DNA of 64,000 bases. Source: Streptomyces seoulensis. GTDB lineage: Bacteria; Actinomycetota; Actinomycetes; Streptomycetales; Streptomycetaceae. Numbering within the stretch: the stretch's first letter is position 1; the number at the start of each line of letters is the position of its first letter. The stretch covers positions 6,280,353 to 6,344,352 of the forward strand of contig CP054936.1 of assembly GCA_013364255.1 (NCBI GenBank), read 5' to 3'. Shown piece after piece: positions 52,163 through 61,330 of this stretch. The translations under genes and the position numbers were made by a program. Below the pieces are notes generated by a model, which searched no databases, had not been told where the DNA came from, and was given only the letters and a program-made list of their open reading frames with translations.

Positions 52163-54343
52163 ATGGACATACGAAGAGCCGCGAGACTCCTGACGGTCGC
52201 TCTGGCCTGCGTGTCCGCGTCCGCCGTAGCCCTGCCCGCCGCCACGGCGGCCCCCGCGCCGCACCGGACCCCCGCGCCGGCCGGCGCCGGAGTCTTCGCC
52301 GCGGCCCCCTACACGGCCGACCCGACCCCCGCCGTCCGCGACCGCGTCGTGACCGACGCGCGCAAGGCGCTGGCGGCCCATCCGGGCCCCGCCCACAAGA
52401 GCGACGGGGACGCCTTCTCGGTCCGCAACCTGGTCGTCGACCGGGACGGCTCCGCCACCGTCCGCTTCGACCGCACCTACAAGGGGCTGCCGGCCTACGG
52501 CGGCGACGTCGTCGTACGCCTGAAGCGGGACGGCGGCTACGAGTCGCTGGCCACCGGCGCCAGGACCTCGGCGGCGGTCTCCACCGCGCCCGAACTCACC
52601 GCCGCCCGCGCGGCGCGGGAGGCCAGGGCCGCCTTCGACGGCCGCGTCGACTCGGTCTCCGCCGCCCACCTGGCCGTACAGCTGGACGGCGCGCACGCCA
52701 CCCTGGTCTGGGAGACGGTCGTCGGCGGAGTGCGCCCGGACCAGACACCGAGCCGGCTGCACGTGCTGGTGGACGCCCGTACCGGCGCGGTCGTACGGAC
52801 CAGCGACGAGGTGGACACCTTCGCGGCCGGCACGGCCACCGCCGGGGCCGGACGCACCGCCGCCACGCCCCGCACCGCCACCGCGGCCGCCCCCACCGCC
52901 GCCGGCACCGGCCAGTCCATCTACAGCGGCCGGGTCTCCCTCGACGTCACCCAGTCCGGCAGCGGCTACACCCTCCAGGACCCGGCGCACGGCAACGGCT
53001 ACACCACCAACCTCAACCACGCCACCAGCGGCACCGGCAGCGTCTTCACCAGCACCAGCGGCACCTTCGGCAACGGCGCCACCAGCGACCCGGCCTCCGC
53101 GGGCGTCGACGCGCACTACGGCGCGGCGAAGACGTTCGACTACTACAAGAACGTCCAGGGCCGCAACGGCATCTTCGGCGACGGGCGGGGCGTCCCGTCG
53201 CGCACGCACTACGGCAACGCGTACGTCAACGCCTTCTGGGACGGCACCCAGATGACGTACGGCGACGGCCAGGGCAACGCCCGCCCGCTGGTCGAACTCG
53301 ACGTCGCCGGGCACGAGATGAGCCACGGCGTCAGCGGCGCCCTCACCGGCTGGGACGAGACCGGCGAGACCGGCGGCATGAACGAGGGCACCAGCGACAT
53401 CTTCGGCACCATGGTGGAGTTCTACGCCAACAACCCCGTGGACACGCCCGATTACACGATGGGCGAGCTGATCAACATCAACGGCGACAACCGCCCGCTG
53501 CGCTACATGTACAACCCGTCCCTGGACGGCCAGTCGCCCAACTGCTGGACCAGCGCCAACGGCGGCCTCGACCCGCACTACTCGATGGGCCCGCTGAACC
53601 ACTGGTTCTTCCTGCTGGCCGTCGGCAGCGGCGAGCACGGCTACGGCAACAGCCCCACCTGCGACGGCTCCACGGTCACCGGCATCGGCAACGACAAGGC
53701 CGCCAAGATCTGGTACAAGGCGCTGGCCTCCTACGCCAACAGCAGCGAGAACTACCACCAGGCCCGCACCGACTCGCTGCGCGCGGCGGCCGACCTCTAC
53801 GGCGCGCACTGCGCCGAGTACAACGCCGTCGCCGCCGCCTGGACGGCCGTCAGCGTCACCGGCGCCGACCCCGTGCCGGGCACCTGCACCAGCCAGCCGG
53901 GCGCGCCCTCGGTGAACAACCCCGGCAACCAGAACGGCGTCGTCGGCACCGCGGTCTCCCTCCAGATCCAGGCGAGCGACCCCGGCGGCAAGGCACTCAC
54001 CTACAGCGCGACCGGCCTGCCCGCCGGGCTGTCCATCGACGCCACGACCGGCCGGATCACCGGCACCCCGACCACGGCCGGGACCTCGTCGGTGACGGTC
54101 ACCGCGAAGAACACCGACAACGCCACCGGCACCGCCTCCTTCACCTGGACGATCACCGGCGGCGGCACCCCGCCCCCGCAGGGCTGCGGCAACCTGCCGG
54201 CCTGGAGCGCGACCACCGGCTACGTGCCGGGCGACCAGGTCTCCTACAACGGCCACAAGTGGACCTCGCAGTGGTACTCGACCGGCGCGGAGCCCGGCGC
54301 GCCCGGCTCCTGGGCCGTCTGGAAGGACGCGGGGGCCTGCTGA
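52163..54343 (+). CDS. Secreted M4 (thermolysin-like) metalloprotease with chitin-binding end
   Basis: A 726-residue secreted protease. Signal peptide (AARLLTVALACVSASAVALP), FTP/PepSY-type propeptide to about residue 250, then the M4 catalytic domain with zinc motif HEMSHGVSG (near 383) and the third ligand in NEGTSDIFGTMVEF. A putative Ig-like domain (LTYSATGLPAGLSIDATTG) and a final carbohydrate-binding module 5/12 (LPAWSATTGYVPGDQVSYN, closing in Cys) follow. The last module should bind chitin, so the protease may act on chitin-associated protein. The ATG has AAAGGA about 12 bases upstream. It is followed by a terminator. Confidence 0.94.
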   Translation: MDIRRAARLLTVALACVSASAVALPAATAAPAPHRTPAPAGAGVFAAAPYTADPTPAVRDRVVTDARKALAAHPGPAHKSDGDAFSVRNLVVDRDGSATVRFDRTYKGLPAYGGDVVVRLKRDGGYESLATGARTSAAVSTAPELTAARAAREARAAFDGRVDSVSAAHLAVQLDGAHATLVWETVVGGVRPDQTPSRLHVLVDARTGAVVRTSDEVDTFAAGTATAGAGRTAATPRTATAAAPTAAGTGQSIYSGRVSLDVTQSGSGYTLQDPAHGNGYTTNLNHATSGTGSVFTSTSGTFGNGATSDPASAGVDAHYGAAKTFDYYKNVQGRNGIFGDGRGVPSRTHYGNAYVNAFWDGTQMTYGDGQGNARPLVELDVAGHEMSHGVSGALTGWDETGETGGMNEGTSDIFGTMVEFYANNPVDTPDYTMGELININGDNRPLRYMYNPSLDGQSPNCWTSANGGLDPHYSMGPLNHWFFLLAVGSGEHGYGNSPTCDGSTVTGIGNDKAAKIWYKALASYANSSENYHQARTDSLRAAADLYGAHCAEYNAVAAAWTAVSVTGADPVPGTCTSQPGAPSVNNPGNQNGVVGTAVSLQIQASDPGGKALTYSATGLPAGLSIDATTGRITGTPTTAGTSSVTVTAKNTDNATGTASFTWTITGGGTPPPQGCGNLPAWSATTGYVPGDQVSYNGHKWTSQWYSTGAEPGAPGSWAVWKDAGAC

Positions 54344-54360
54344 GGCCGCCGCCGCGTACG

Positions 54361-54397
54361 CGACCGGGCCGTCGGGGGGAGACCGGTGGCCCGGTCG
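54361..54397 (+). terminator. Terminator after the M4 protease
   Basis: A 10-bp stem (cgaccgggcc / ggcccggtcg) around a 17-base loop, 18 bases past the stop. Confidence 0.65.
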
Positions 54398-54449
54398 TCA
54401 TGCCCGGGGGTCGTACGCGTCCAACGCCCCGATCGCGTCCAGCGCCTCG

Positions 54450-54486
54450 ATTGGTCTTGACCTTTCCCGAGGGCCGGTCCTAAATT
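54450..54486 (+). promoter_or_regulatory. Promoter with dre-like (DasR) site before the LAL regulator
   Basis: TTGACC (54457-54462), 18-base spacer and TAAATT (54481-54486) fit a vegetative promoter. Bases 54450-54465 (attggtcttgaccttt) match 12 of 16 positions of the DasR dre consensus ACTGGTCTAGACCAGT and overlap the -35 box. Confidence 0.55.
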
Positions 54487-54570
54487 CGGCGCGGCACCAC
54501 GAACATGGCAGGTTCATGATCGGCACTGGCTTCCGACACGTGAACAGGGCTGTCTCCGGGAGGGCTTGCG

Positions 54571-57567
54571 ATGACCGAGCCGACCACCCCGCCGGGCGCC
54601 GAGCCGACCACCCCGCCGGGCGCCGAGCCGACCGCCCCGCCGGGCGCCGAACCGGCTGCCCCCCTGCCGCCCGCCGCCGAACCGGCCGGCCCCCGACCGC
54701 CCGCCGTCGGACGCGACGCCCTGCGCGACACCGTACGCACCCACCTGACCTGCTCCGGCGGTGTCCTGCTCACCGGCCCGGAGGGCATCGGCAGGACCAC
54801 CCTCGCCGCCCAGCTCGCGGCCGACCTCGGCGCCCGCGGCCACCGCGTGCTGCGCTGCTCGCCCGCCCCCGCCGAGCGCGACACCCCCTTCCTCGGCCTC
54901 ATCGACCTGCTGGCCCCGGTCGCCGACGACGCCCTCACCGCACTCGCCGCCCACGAACGAGCCGTACTCGAAGCCGCCCTGCTGCGCACCGCACCGCCCG
55001 CGGGCACCGCACCCGTCACCGGGCACGCCGCGCTCGTCCTGCGCATCGCCGTGCGCAAGGTCCTCGCCCGGCTCGCCACCGCCGCCCCGCTGCTGCTGGT
55101 CGTCGACGACGCCCAGTGGCTCGATCCGCCCACGGCGCAGATCCTCGACTTCCGCGCCCGGCGCGGCGACGGGGCCCCGCCCGTCCTCGCCACCCTGCGC
55201 ACGGACGGCCCGCCGGACACACCCGCCGGATCCGGCGCCCCCTTGACGTCGGCGGCGCCCAACCGCCCCTACGGCCCCGACAGCGCCCAGGACCTGTGCC
55301 CGCGCCCGGTGCGCCGCGTGGCCGTACCGCCCATGACCGCCCGCGAGATCGCCGAGCTGCTGGAGGCGCACGACCAGCCGCCCTGGCCCCGGCCGCTTCT
55401 CGCCCGCCTGCACCACGCCAGCGGCGGAAACCCCCGTACGGCGCTGGAACTCGGCGCCGCCCTCGACGAACGGGTCCGCGCCCCGGGCGCGGAGCCGCCC
55501 GACTGCGCGGAACCGCTGCCCGTACCGGACCGCCTGCGCCGCCGGGTCCTCGACCGGGCCGACGCCCTGCCCGCCCGCGCCCGCCGGACTTTGGTCACCG
55601 CGGCCGCCGCCGCCCGCCCCACCGTGGAACTGCTGCGGCGCGCGGGCCGCCCCGACGCCGCGGCCGACGTCGACACCTGCGTACGGCACGGCCTCCTCAC
55701 CGGCCCGCAGGGCTCAGGCCACGCGACCTTGAGGTTCAGCGATCCGCTGACCCCGATCGTGCTGGCGGCCGAGACACCCTACGAGGACTGGGCGGCCGCG
55801 CACCGCGCGCTGGCCGACGCGTCCGACGACGCCGTCGAGCGCGCCCACCACCTCGCCCGGCTCGCCGCGGGCCCCGACCCGGCGGTCGCGGCCCGGCTCG
55901 CCGACGCCGCCCGCGCCGCCCGCCGACGCGGCGCCCCCGCGATCGCGGCGCGCCTGGGCCGGCTGGCCGCCGAACACACGCCCGCGGGGCAGCCGCACGC
56001 CGACGTCGACCGCCGGCTCACCGCCGCCGAGGACGGCCTGGCCGCCGGCGACCTGGACTTCGCCAGGCAACTGGCCCACGAGGCGCTGGCCGGCGCCGAC
56101 CGGCCCGCCGACCGGGTCAGGGCGTGGAACGTCGTCATCGACTCCTGCGGCCAGGCCATGGCCGAGATCGCCGACGTCTTCCCCGAGGCCGTGCGCGACG
56201 CGCGCGGCGACCCCGCGCTGCTGGCCCCGCTGCACTACCGGATGAGCTGGCGCGAGTGGATGGTGGGCGGCTCCGCGGCCCGCGCCCACGGCCACGCCGT
56301 CCGCGCCGCCCAACTCGCCGCGCGCACCGGCGACCGGCACACCGAACTCATGGCGCTGACCCAGCAGGCCGCCCTGGAACTCTTCCTGGGCCACCCGAAG
56401 GCGGAGGCGACCCTGACCGCCGCCCTCGCGGCCCCGCACGACGCGCACGCCATGACCCACCACAACGGCCCGCTCTACCTCAAGCACCGCTTCCACCTGG
56501 TACGCGACGAACTCGACGAGGCCCACGCCGAACTGCGCGGCCTCGTCTACACGTTGCGCCAGCGCGGCTCGGCGGACAGCCTCAGCCAGTGCCTCGTCGG
56601 CCTCGCCCAGGTCGAGATCTGGCGCGGCCGCTGCCGCCCGGCCCTGACCGTCGCCCGGCAGAGCCTGCGCATCACCGAGGAGGCGGGACTGAGCCCGGGA
56701 CCCGCCTGGTACACCCTCGCGCTGGCCGAGACGGCGGCCGGCGACCTGCCCCGGGCCCTCGCCGCCGCCGAGACGGCCGGACGGCACAGCGAGGACGACG
56801 ACGACCGCCTCTTCCTGCCCCGGGCCCTGCACGCCGAGGGCAGAATCAGACTCTTCGCCGGCCAACCCGCCCACGCCGTCGAACTCCTGCGCCGCACCGC
56901 CGACTTGGAGTCGGCCCAGGGCCAGCGCGACCCGGCGACCCGCCGCTGGCACGCCGACCTGGCCGAAGCCCTGGCCGCCGCCGGCGCACCCGAGGAGGCC
57001 GAGGCGGTCGTCACCCGAGCCCGCCACCAGGCCGAACGCCTGGCCCGCCAGGGCGTCCTGGCCACCCTCGACAGAGCCACGGCGACCGTGACCGCGGCCC
57101 GGGGCGACCTGCCGCGAGCGGCGCGGGAACTGTCGGCGGCAGCGTCCCGCCTGCACCGCATCGGCTACCCCTTGGAGGAGGCCCGCACCAGACTCCTCCT
57201 GGCCCGCGTCCACCGCCGCGCCGGAGACGAGCCGTCCGCCCGCCGCGCCTTCACCGACGCCCTCCACCTCTACACCAAGTCCGGCGCCCACCCCTGGGCC
57301 ACCACCACCCGCACCGAACGCGACCAGGTCCCCGACACCCCCGCCCCGCCCCCGCCCACCCCCGGCGCCTGGACCGAACACCTCACCCCCACCGAACGCG
57401 ACGTCGTGGCCCGAGCCGCCCAGGGCGCCACCAACCGGGAAATAGCCACGTCCCTGGTCCTCAGCGTCAAAACAGTAGAAGCAGCCCTGACCCGCGCCTA
57501 CCGAAAACTGGGCACCAAATCCCGAGTGCAGCTCACCAGACTGATCCTCACGAGCCCCACGACGTAG
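54571..57567 (+). CDS. Large ATP-binding LuxR-family regulator (LAL)
   Basis: A 998-residue regulator. After an N-terminal tail of TTPPGAEP repeats (residues 3-26), the AAA/NTPase region has Walker A LLTGPEGIGRTTLAAQL (near 66-82) and Walker B LLLVVDDAQWLD. The middle is helical TPR-like (ITEEAGLSPGPAWYTLALAE and many Ala-rich pairs). The C-terminal LuxR HTH is LTPTERDVVARAAQGATNRE, IATSLVLSVKTVEAALTRAY. LAL proteins often activate carbon use or secondary metabolism. The ATG has GGAGGG upstream. The promoter has a dre-like site, and a chitin-binding protease gene is just upstream, which suggests a link with amino-sugar signals. Target genes are unknown. Confidence 0.93.
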   Translation: MTEPTTPPGAEPTTPPGAEPTAPPGAEPAAPLPPAAEPAGPRPPAVGRDALRDTVRTHLTCSGGVLLTGPEGIGRTTLAAQLAADLGARGHRVLRCSPAPAERDTPFLGLIDLLAPVADDALTALAAHERAVLEAALLRTAPPAGTAPVTGHAALVLRIAVRKVLARLATAAPLLLVVDDAQWLDPPTAQILDFRARRGDGAPPVLATLRTDGPPDTPAGSGAPLTSAAPNRPYGPDSAQDLCPRPVRRVAVPPMTAREIAELLEAHDQPPWPRPLLARLHHASGGNPRTALELGAALDERVRAPGAEPPDCAEPLPVPDRLRRRVLDRADALPARARRTLVTAAAAARPTVELLRRAGRPDAAADVDTCVRHGLLTGPQGSGHATLRFSDPLTPIVLAAETPYEDWAAAHRALADASDDAVERAHHLARLAAGPDPAVAARLADAARAARRRGAPAIAARLGRLAAEHTPAGQPHADVDRRLTAAEDGLAAGDLDFARQLAHEALAGADRPADRVRAWNVVIDSCGQAMAEIADVFPEAVRDARGDPALLAPLHYRMSWREWMVGGSAARAHGHAVRAAQLAARTGDRHTELMALTQQAALELFLGHPKAEATLTAALAAPHDAHAMTHHNGPLYLKHRFHLVRDELDEAHAELRGLVYTLRQRGSADSLSQCLVGLAQVEIWRGRCRPALTVARQSLRITEEAGLSPGPAWYTLALAETAAGDLPRALAAAETAGRHSEDDDDRLFLPRALHAEGRIRLFAGQPAHAVELLRRTADLESAQGQRDPATRRWHADLAEALAAAGAPEEAEAVVTRARHQAERLARQGVLATLDRATATVTAARGDLPRAARELSAAASRLHRIGYPLEEARTRLLLARVHRRAGDEPSARRAFTDALHLYTKSGAHPWATTTRTERDQVPDTPAPPPPTPGAWTEHLTPTERDVVARAAQGATNREIATSLVLSVKTVEAALTRAYRKLGTKSRVQLTRLILTSPTT
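54577..54648 (+). repeat. 24-bp tandem repeat x3 at the LAL N-terminus
   Basis: Three in-frame units (54577-54600, 54601-54624, 54625-54648) coding EPTTPPGA-like octapeptides; they differ by only one or two bases. Confidence 0.9.
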
Positions 57568-57742
57568 CGCGCCGAGCCGGCCACCGTCTTCGATCCGCCG
57601 CTGGACAAGTACCGAACGACCCCTTCCGCCTCGCTCCATGGGCACTACAGTTACTTGTGTGCGACGCGTCACTCTGCGTCGTGCTGTGAGGCGGCCGGGC
57701 GGGAAGTTCCTCGTGTCCGGTCTGCGTAGGGTGGGGGGCATT

Positions 57743-59833
57743 GTGCATGAAATGATCAAGGGCTCGAACGTCTCTCTGGGAGCCCTGAGCGAGGACACCG
57801 GTTCGGTGCTGGTCAGTCTGGGCTGGGGGAGCCCGACCGGCGAGGGCGACGCGGACGTGTCCGTCCTGCTGCTGGACCAGAACGGCAAGGTGCGCAGCGA
57901 CACCGACTTCTACTTCTACAACAACCCGGTCGCTGCCGACGGAAGCGTGCAGTTGCTGGGCAAGACACCGACGGCGCACGGTGACGAGGACCGGATCAGC
58001 TTCGACCTGACCGCCGTTCCGTCCGACGTGGAGCGCATCGTCGTGGCCGCCAGCCGGTACGGCGAGGCCCGCTTCGGCGAACTCGAGGATGTACGGCTGA
58101 CGCTGGCGGACGGTGCCGGTGAGGACCTTCTCCACTTCGCCATCGACGACGCCGACTCGGTGAGTGCGATCATCTTCGGCGAGCTGTACCGGCGCGCGGA
58201 GGCATGGAAGTTCCGCGCCGTCGGCCAGGGCTACGCCACCGGCCTCGCCGGTCTGGCGACGGACTTCGGGGTCGACATCGACGACGACGCGGCAGCGGTG
58301 GAGGCGCAGGCGCGGGAGAGCGCCGCGGCCGACGACCGCGCGGACCTGCCGGCGCCGGACCCGGCCCCGACCCCCGCCCCGGCCGAGGCCGAGGAGACCG
58401 ACGGGCGACCGAGCGCACCGCCGACGCCGGAGGCGGCCGTACCGGCGCCCCGCCGGTCCGAGGACGACGCGGGCCGGAAGAAGCCGGCGGCGCGCCCGCG
58501 CACGGCGAAGAAGAAGGTCACCCTGCCCAAGGTGGTCAAGAAGCCCCTGGCGGAGAATGACTCCTGGCGCCCCGCCCGGCTCTTCCCGGTCTCCTCGCTC
58601 AAGAGCGACCGCGACCGGGAGACGCGGGCCACCTCGGTCCTGTTGTCGGTGATGGCGCAGGTGCCGGAGTTCGGCAGGCGGCTCACCGCCGCGTTCGGGG
58701 CGCCGGCCGGCCGGATGGAGACGTTCACCGAGGTCACGCTGCCGCACGGCGACACCCCGCGCCGCCCTGACGGGGTGATCCGCGTCGAACGCGCCGGAAA
58801 GCTGTGGACGGCGCTGGTCGAGACGAAGACCAACGGCAACGCCCTCAAGTCCGACCAGGTCCAGGCGTACATGGACATCGCCGCCCGCCGCGGCTACGAG
58901 GCCGTCATCACCGTCTCGAACGATGTCGCGCTGGAGGGCAGTCCCCTGGTCGACGTGAAGGTCGACCGGCGGCGCAAGCACAAGGTGGGGCTCTGGCACC
59001 TGTCCTGGGCGGAGGTCGCGCACCAGGCGCAGCTGCTGATCCGGCACGAGGGCGTCGGCAACGCGGCACACGCCTGGCTGCTCCAGGAACTGCTCCACTA
59101 CCTCCAGCACGACAACTCCGGCTGCCACGGCTTCCAGAACATGGGCCCGGCCTGGGTCCCGGTGCGCAACGGCATCGACGACGAGACCCTGTGCCAGGGA
59201 GACCTGCGCGCCCTGGAAGTGGTGGAGAGCTGGGAACGGCTCGTCCGCCAGGTGTGCCTGGGCCTGGGCGGTGAACTGGGCCAGAAGGTGCTGCCGGTCC
59301 AGCGCACCAAGCGGGGGACGGACCCGGGCGCCCGCCGCAGCGGTCTCGCGGACCGGCTCTGTGCCGACGGGAAGCTCCAGGCGGAACTGCGCATCGAGGG
59401 AACGCCCGGCGTCCTGACGGTCACCGCCGACCTGCGCACCGGAAAGCTGCGCACCTCCATCGAGATCCCGGCGCCCGGGCAGGGCTACCCGCTGTCCTGG
59501 GCGAAGCGGCTCGTCCGCCACCTGTCCGACGCACCGGCGGACCTCCACGTCGAAACCCTGGTGGAGGGGGAGACCAGCGGCCCCCGAGGCACCCTGGAAC
59601 GCCTCCGCCCCGAACCGGCGGACCTCCTCCCGAAGGACGGCACCACCCGCGTCACCGGCTTCCGCCTCTCCCTCCTCAAGAGCATGGGAAGCACCCGGGG
59701 CAACGCGGAAACGGGCTTCATCCGCAGCGTCGACGACGCGGTCCACCGCTTCTACACGACGGTGGTCATCCACCTGGACCGCACGACACCCCGCCAGGGC
59801 CCGTCGAGGGAGAACACGACGACATCCGCCTGA
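57743..59833 (+). CDS. TerD-domain protein fused to a PD-(D/E)XK-like nuclease domain
   Basis: A 696-residue fusion. Residues ~4-175 are a TerD/stress domain: KGSNVSLGALSEDTGSVLVS, the Ca-binding-type acidic DGSVQLLGKTPTAHGDEDRI, and DDADSVSAIIFGELYRR. A Pro/Ala/acid then Lys-rich linker spans ~200-272. From ~273 the sequence has a PD-(D/E)XK arrangement: RRPDGVIRVERAGK (Asp near 342), LWTALVETKTNGN (E-x-K near 359-361), then QVQAYMDIAARRGYEAVITV. A further ~250 residues contain no recognised domain. The GTG at 57743 is chosen because GGGGGG precedes it; ATG at 57752 is possible. A defence or stress role is inferred from the domains and the type IV-like restriction gene just downstream. Confidence 0.8.
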   Translation: MHEMIKGSNVSLGALSEDTGSVLVSLGWGSPTGEGDADVSVLLLDQNGKVRSDTDFYFYNNPVAADGSVQLLGKTPTAHGDEDRISFDLTAVPSDVERIVVAASRYGEARFGELEDVRLTLADGAGEDLLHFAIDDADSVSAIIFGELYRRAEAWKFRAVGQGYATGLAGLATDFGVDIDDDAAAVEAQARESAAADDRADLPAPDPAPTPAPAEAEETDGRPSAPPTPEAAVPAPRRSEDDAGRKKPAARPRTAKKKVTLPKVVKKPLAENDSWRPARLFPVSSLKSDRDRETRATSVLLSVMAQVPEFGRRLTAAFGAPAGRMETFTEVTLPHGDTPRRPDGVIRVERAGKLWTALVETKTNGNALKSDQVQAYMDIAARRGYEAVITVSNDVALEGSPLVDVKVDRRRKHKVGLWHLSWAEVAHQAQLLIRHEGVGNAAHAWLLQELLHYLQHDNSGCHGFQNMGPAWVPVRNGIDDETLCQGDLRALEVVESWERLVRQVCLGLGGELGQKVLPVQRTKRGTDPGARRSGLADRLCADGKLQAELRIEGTPGVLTVTADLRTGKLRTSIEIPAPGQGYPLSWAKRLVRHLSDAPADLHVETLVEGETSGPRGTLERLRPEPADLLPKDGTTRVTGFRLSLLKSMGSTRGNAETGFIRSVDDAVHRFYTTVVIHLDRTTPRQGPSRENTTTSA

Positions 59834-59846
59834 ACCGCGGCCGCCG

Positions 59847-59881
59847 CCCCGCCCGCAAGGCGAAATCGCCGGTGGGCGGGG
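59847..59881 (+). terminator. Two-part hairpin after the TerD fusion gene
   Basis: Outer stem ccccgccc / gggcgggg with inner ggcg-aaat-cgcc stem, 13 bases beyond the stop. Confidence 0.7.
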
Positions 59882-59934
59882 TCTCCCAGACAGTGCAGGC
59901 TCTACACGCCGCATAGATTGTCGTACCGTCCGAC

Positions 59935-59948
59935 TAATCTTCGGCGTA
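59935..59948 (+). promoter_or_regulatory. -10 element placed for leaderless transcription
   Basis: TAATCT at 59935-59940 ends 7 bases before the ATG at 59948, and there is no RBS. This is the usual spacing for a leaderless mRNA start. No clear -35 is seen. Confidence 0.45.
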
Positions 59949-61177
59949 TGGGGCTTGGCGACATCAGGTACGAGGACGTGATCGCGGCGACCGAAGAGTT
60001 CCGCCGTCTGGGCCGGGACGACTTCCTCCTGAAATACCGCTTCCGCCGGGCGACGTCGTACGAACTCGTCCTGGAGGGCCTTCGCTACGACTCGAAGGCC
60101 ATCGTCGGCGTCGCCCACGGGCACGCCACCGGCGACGTTCTGGGCCCGCGCGATTTCAGCGGTGGCGAGGCCACGGTGGCGCGATGCCTGCGCGAACTCG
60201 GCTTCGTGGTGGAGACCGGAGGAATCCCGCTGAACCGTGCGGTCCTGCTGGAGCGCCTGAGGAAACTTAAGGCATCCCGCGGCCCCGGCAATCCGTCCCC
60301 CAGCCGTCACCAGCCGTTGAGCCTCCTGTGGGCGATGAGCCGCGCAGCCGACGGGTCGTCCCGCATGACGCCGTGGCCGCGATGGCGGGACGAAGTCGGC
60401 CCGCTCCTGGCCGAGTACGGCCTCCCCAACGCGAAGGCCACACCGGAGTACCCCTTCTGGCATCTCCGGGGCAGCGGACTGTGGGAAGTCCAGGGCATAC
60501 CGCCGACGTTGGCCGCAGACATGCCGAAGGTGAGCATCCTCGCCGCGCACGACGCACAGGCCGGCTTCACGGAAGAGGCCGCTGTCCTCCTCCAGGACCC
60601 GGTGACCCGCCTCGACGCCATCGCCACGATCTGCGAGACGTACCTCCGCGGCGTCGACCGCCAGGCCCTCTTCAACCGAATGGGCCTGGCCGGATACACC
60701 ACGGCGGGCAGCCTGCTGAACCCGCCGGAGGCGGAAACCAGCGGCGCCGGCGTGGACGAGTACGGGCGGCCGACCGGCCCAGCCCCGCGCCGCGACGCGA
60801 CCCGCTCCGTCATCGTCCGCGACGGAGCGCTGGCCAGGAGGGTCAAGGAACTCGAGGGCGACCAGTGCCAGATCTGCGGCACGCTGCTCCGCTACCTGGA
60901 CCGCCCGTACAGCGAGGCGGCGCACATAAGAGGCCTCGGCAGCCCCCACCACGGCCCCGACGAACTCCAGAACCTCCTGTGCCTGTGTGCCAACTGCCAC
61001 GTCCTTTTCGACGGCCTGGAGATCTACGTCGACTCCGACGGCCTGGTCAGGGGAACGAGAGGCGGCAGAGAACCCCGCCCACTCCGGCGCAACCCCAGCC
61101 ACCCGGTGAACGAGGCGCACATCAGCTACCACCGCAATCTGTGCGACGTCAACACGCACGGACCTACTGTCAACTGA
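59948..61177 (+). CDS. HNH endonuclease with ScoMcrA-like sulfur-binding domain (phosphorothioate-DNA restriction)
   Basis: A 409-residue protein in the style of the type IV restriction enzyme ScoMcrA. Residues 1-95 resemble its N-terminal head (RYDSKAIVGVAHGHATGDV; EATVARCLRELGFVVE). Residues ~115-190 resemble the sulfur-binding domain, with PLSLLWAMSRAADGSSRMTP, then TPEYPFWHLRGSGLWEVQG. The C-terminal HNH has zinc Cys pairs in DQCQICGTLL and CLCANCHVLFDGLE and the HNH His in EAAHIRGLGSP (near 325). There is no SRA (5-methylcytosine) domain, so it should read only phosphorothioate DNA made by Dnd systems. The ATG at 59948 is chosen over TTG at 59918. Confidence 0.85.
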   Translation: MGLGDIRYEDVIAATEEFRRLGRDDFLLKYRFRRATSYELVLEGLRYDSKAIVGVAHGHATGDVLGPRDFSGGEATVARCLRELGFVVETGGIPLNRAVLLERLRKLKASRGPGNPSPSRHQPLSLLWAMSRAADGSSRMTPWPRWRDEVGPLLAEYGLPNAKATPEYPFWHLRGSGLWEVQGIPPTLAADMPKVSILAAHDAQAGFTEEAAVLLQDPVTRLDAIATICETYLRGVDRQALFNRMGLAGYTTAGSLLNPPEAETSGAGVDEYGRPTGPAPRRDATRSVIVRDGALARRVKELEGDQCQICGTLLRYLDRPYSEAAHIRGLGSPHHGPDELQNLLCLCANCHVLFDGLEIYVDSDGLVRGTRGGREPRPLRRNPSHPVNEAHISYHRNLCDVNTHGPTVN

Positions 61178-61330
61178 CTTGAGTGCTCACCACCCTCCAC
61201 CGACACGGCGCCGCGGAGAAGACCCCGGCAGGTTTGACGGCTGGTCAGCGCGCCGATCCCGCGAATATCCCGTCGCTGCCCGCTCGGTGCTCTCATGTCC
61301 GGGCGGGTCGAATGCGGTCCGCGAGCGCGG

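Noticed and set aside
51599..54256. An 885-residue minus-strand frame
   Set aside because: Antisense to the M4 protease; only its final 105 codons (51599-51916) look like a real gene.
54516..57689. A 1057-residue plus-strand frame overlapping the LAL gene
   Set aside because: Frame-shifted shadow consisting mostly of Arg/Pro; the LAL frame has Walker and LuxR motifs.
59918..59947. TTG start ten codons upstream for the HNH gene
   Set aside because: No RBS, and the -10-like box falls within that stretch; the ATG at 59948 fits the family start better.
57548..61159. A 1203-residue minus-strand reading frame
   Set aside because: It is the shadow of the TerD fusion and HNH genes, both of which have recognisable domains on the plus strand.
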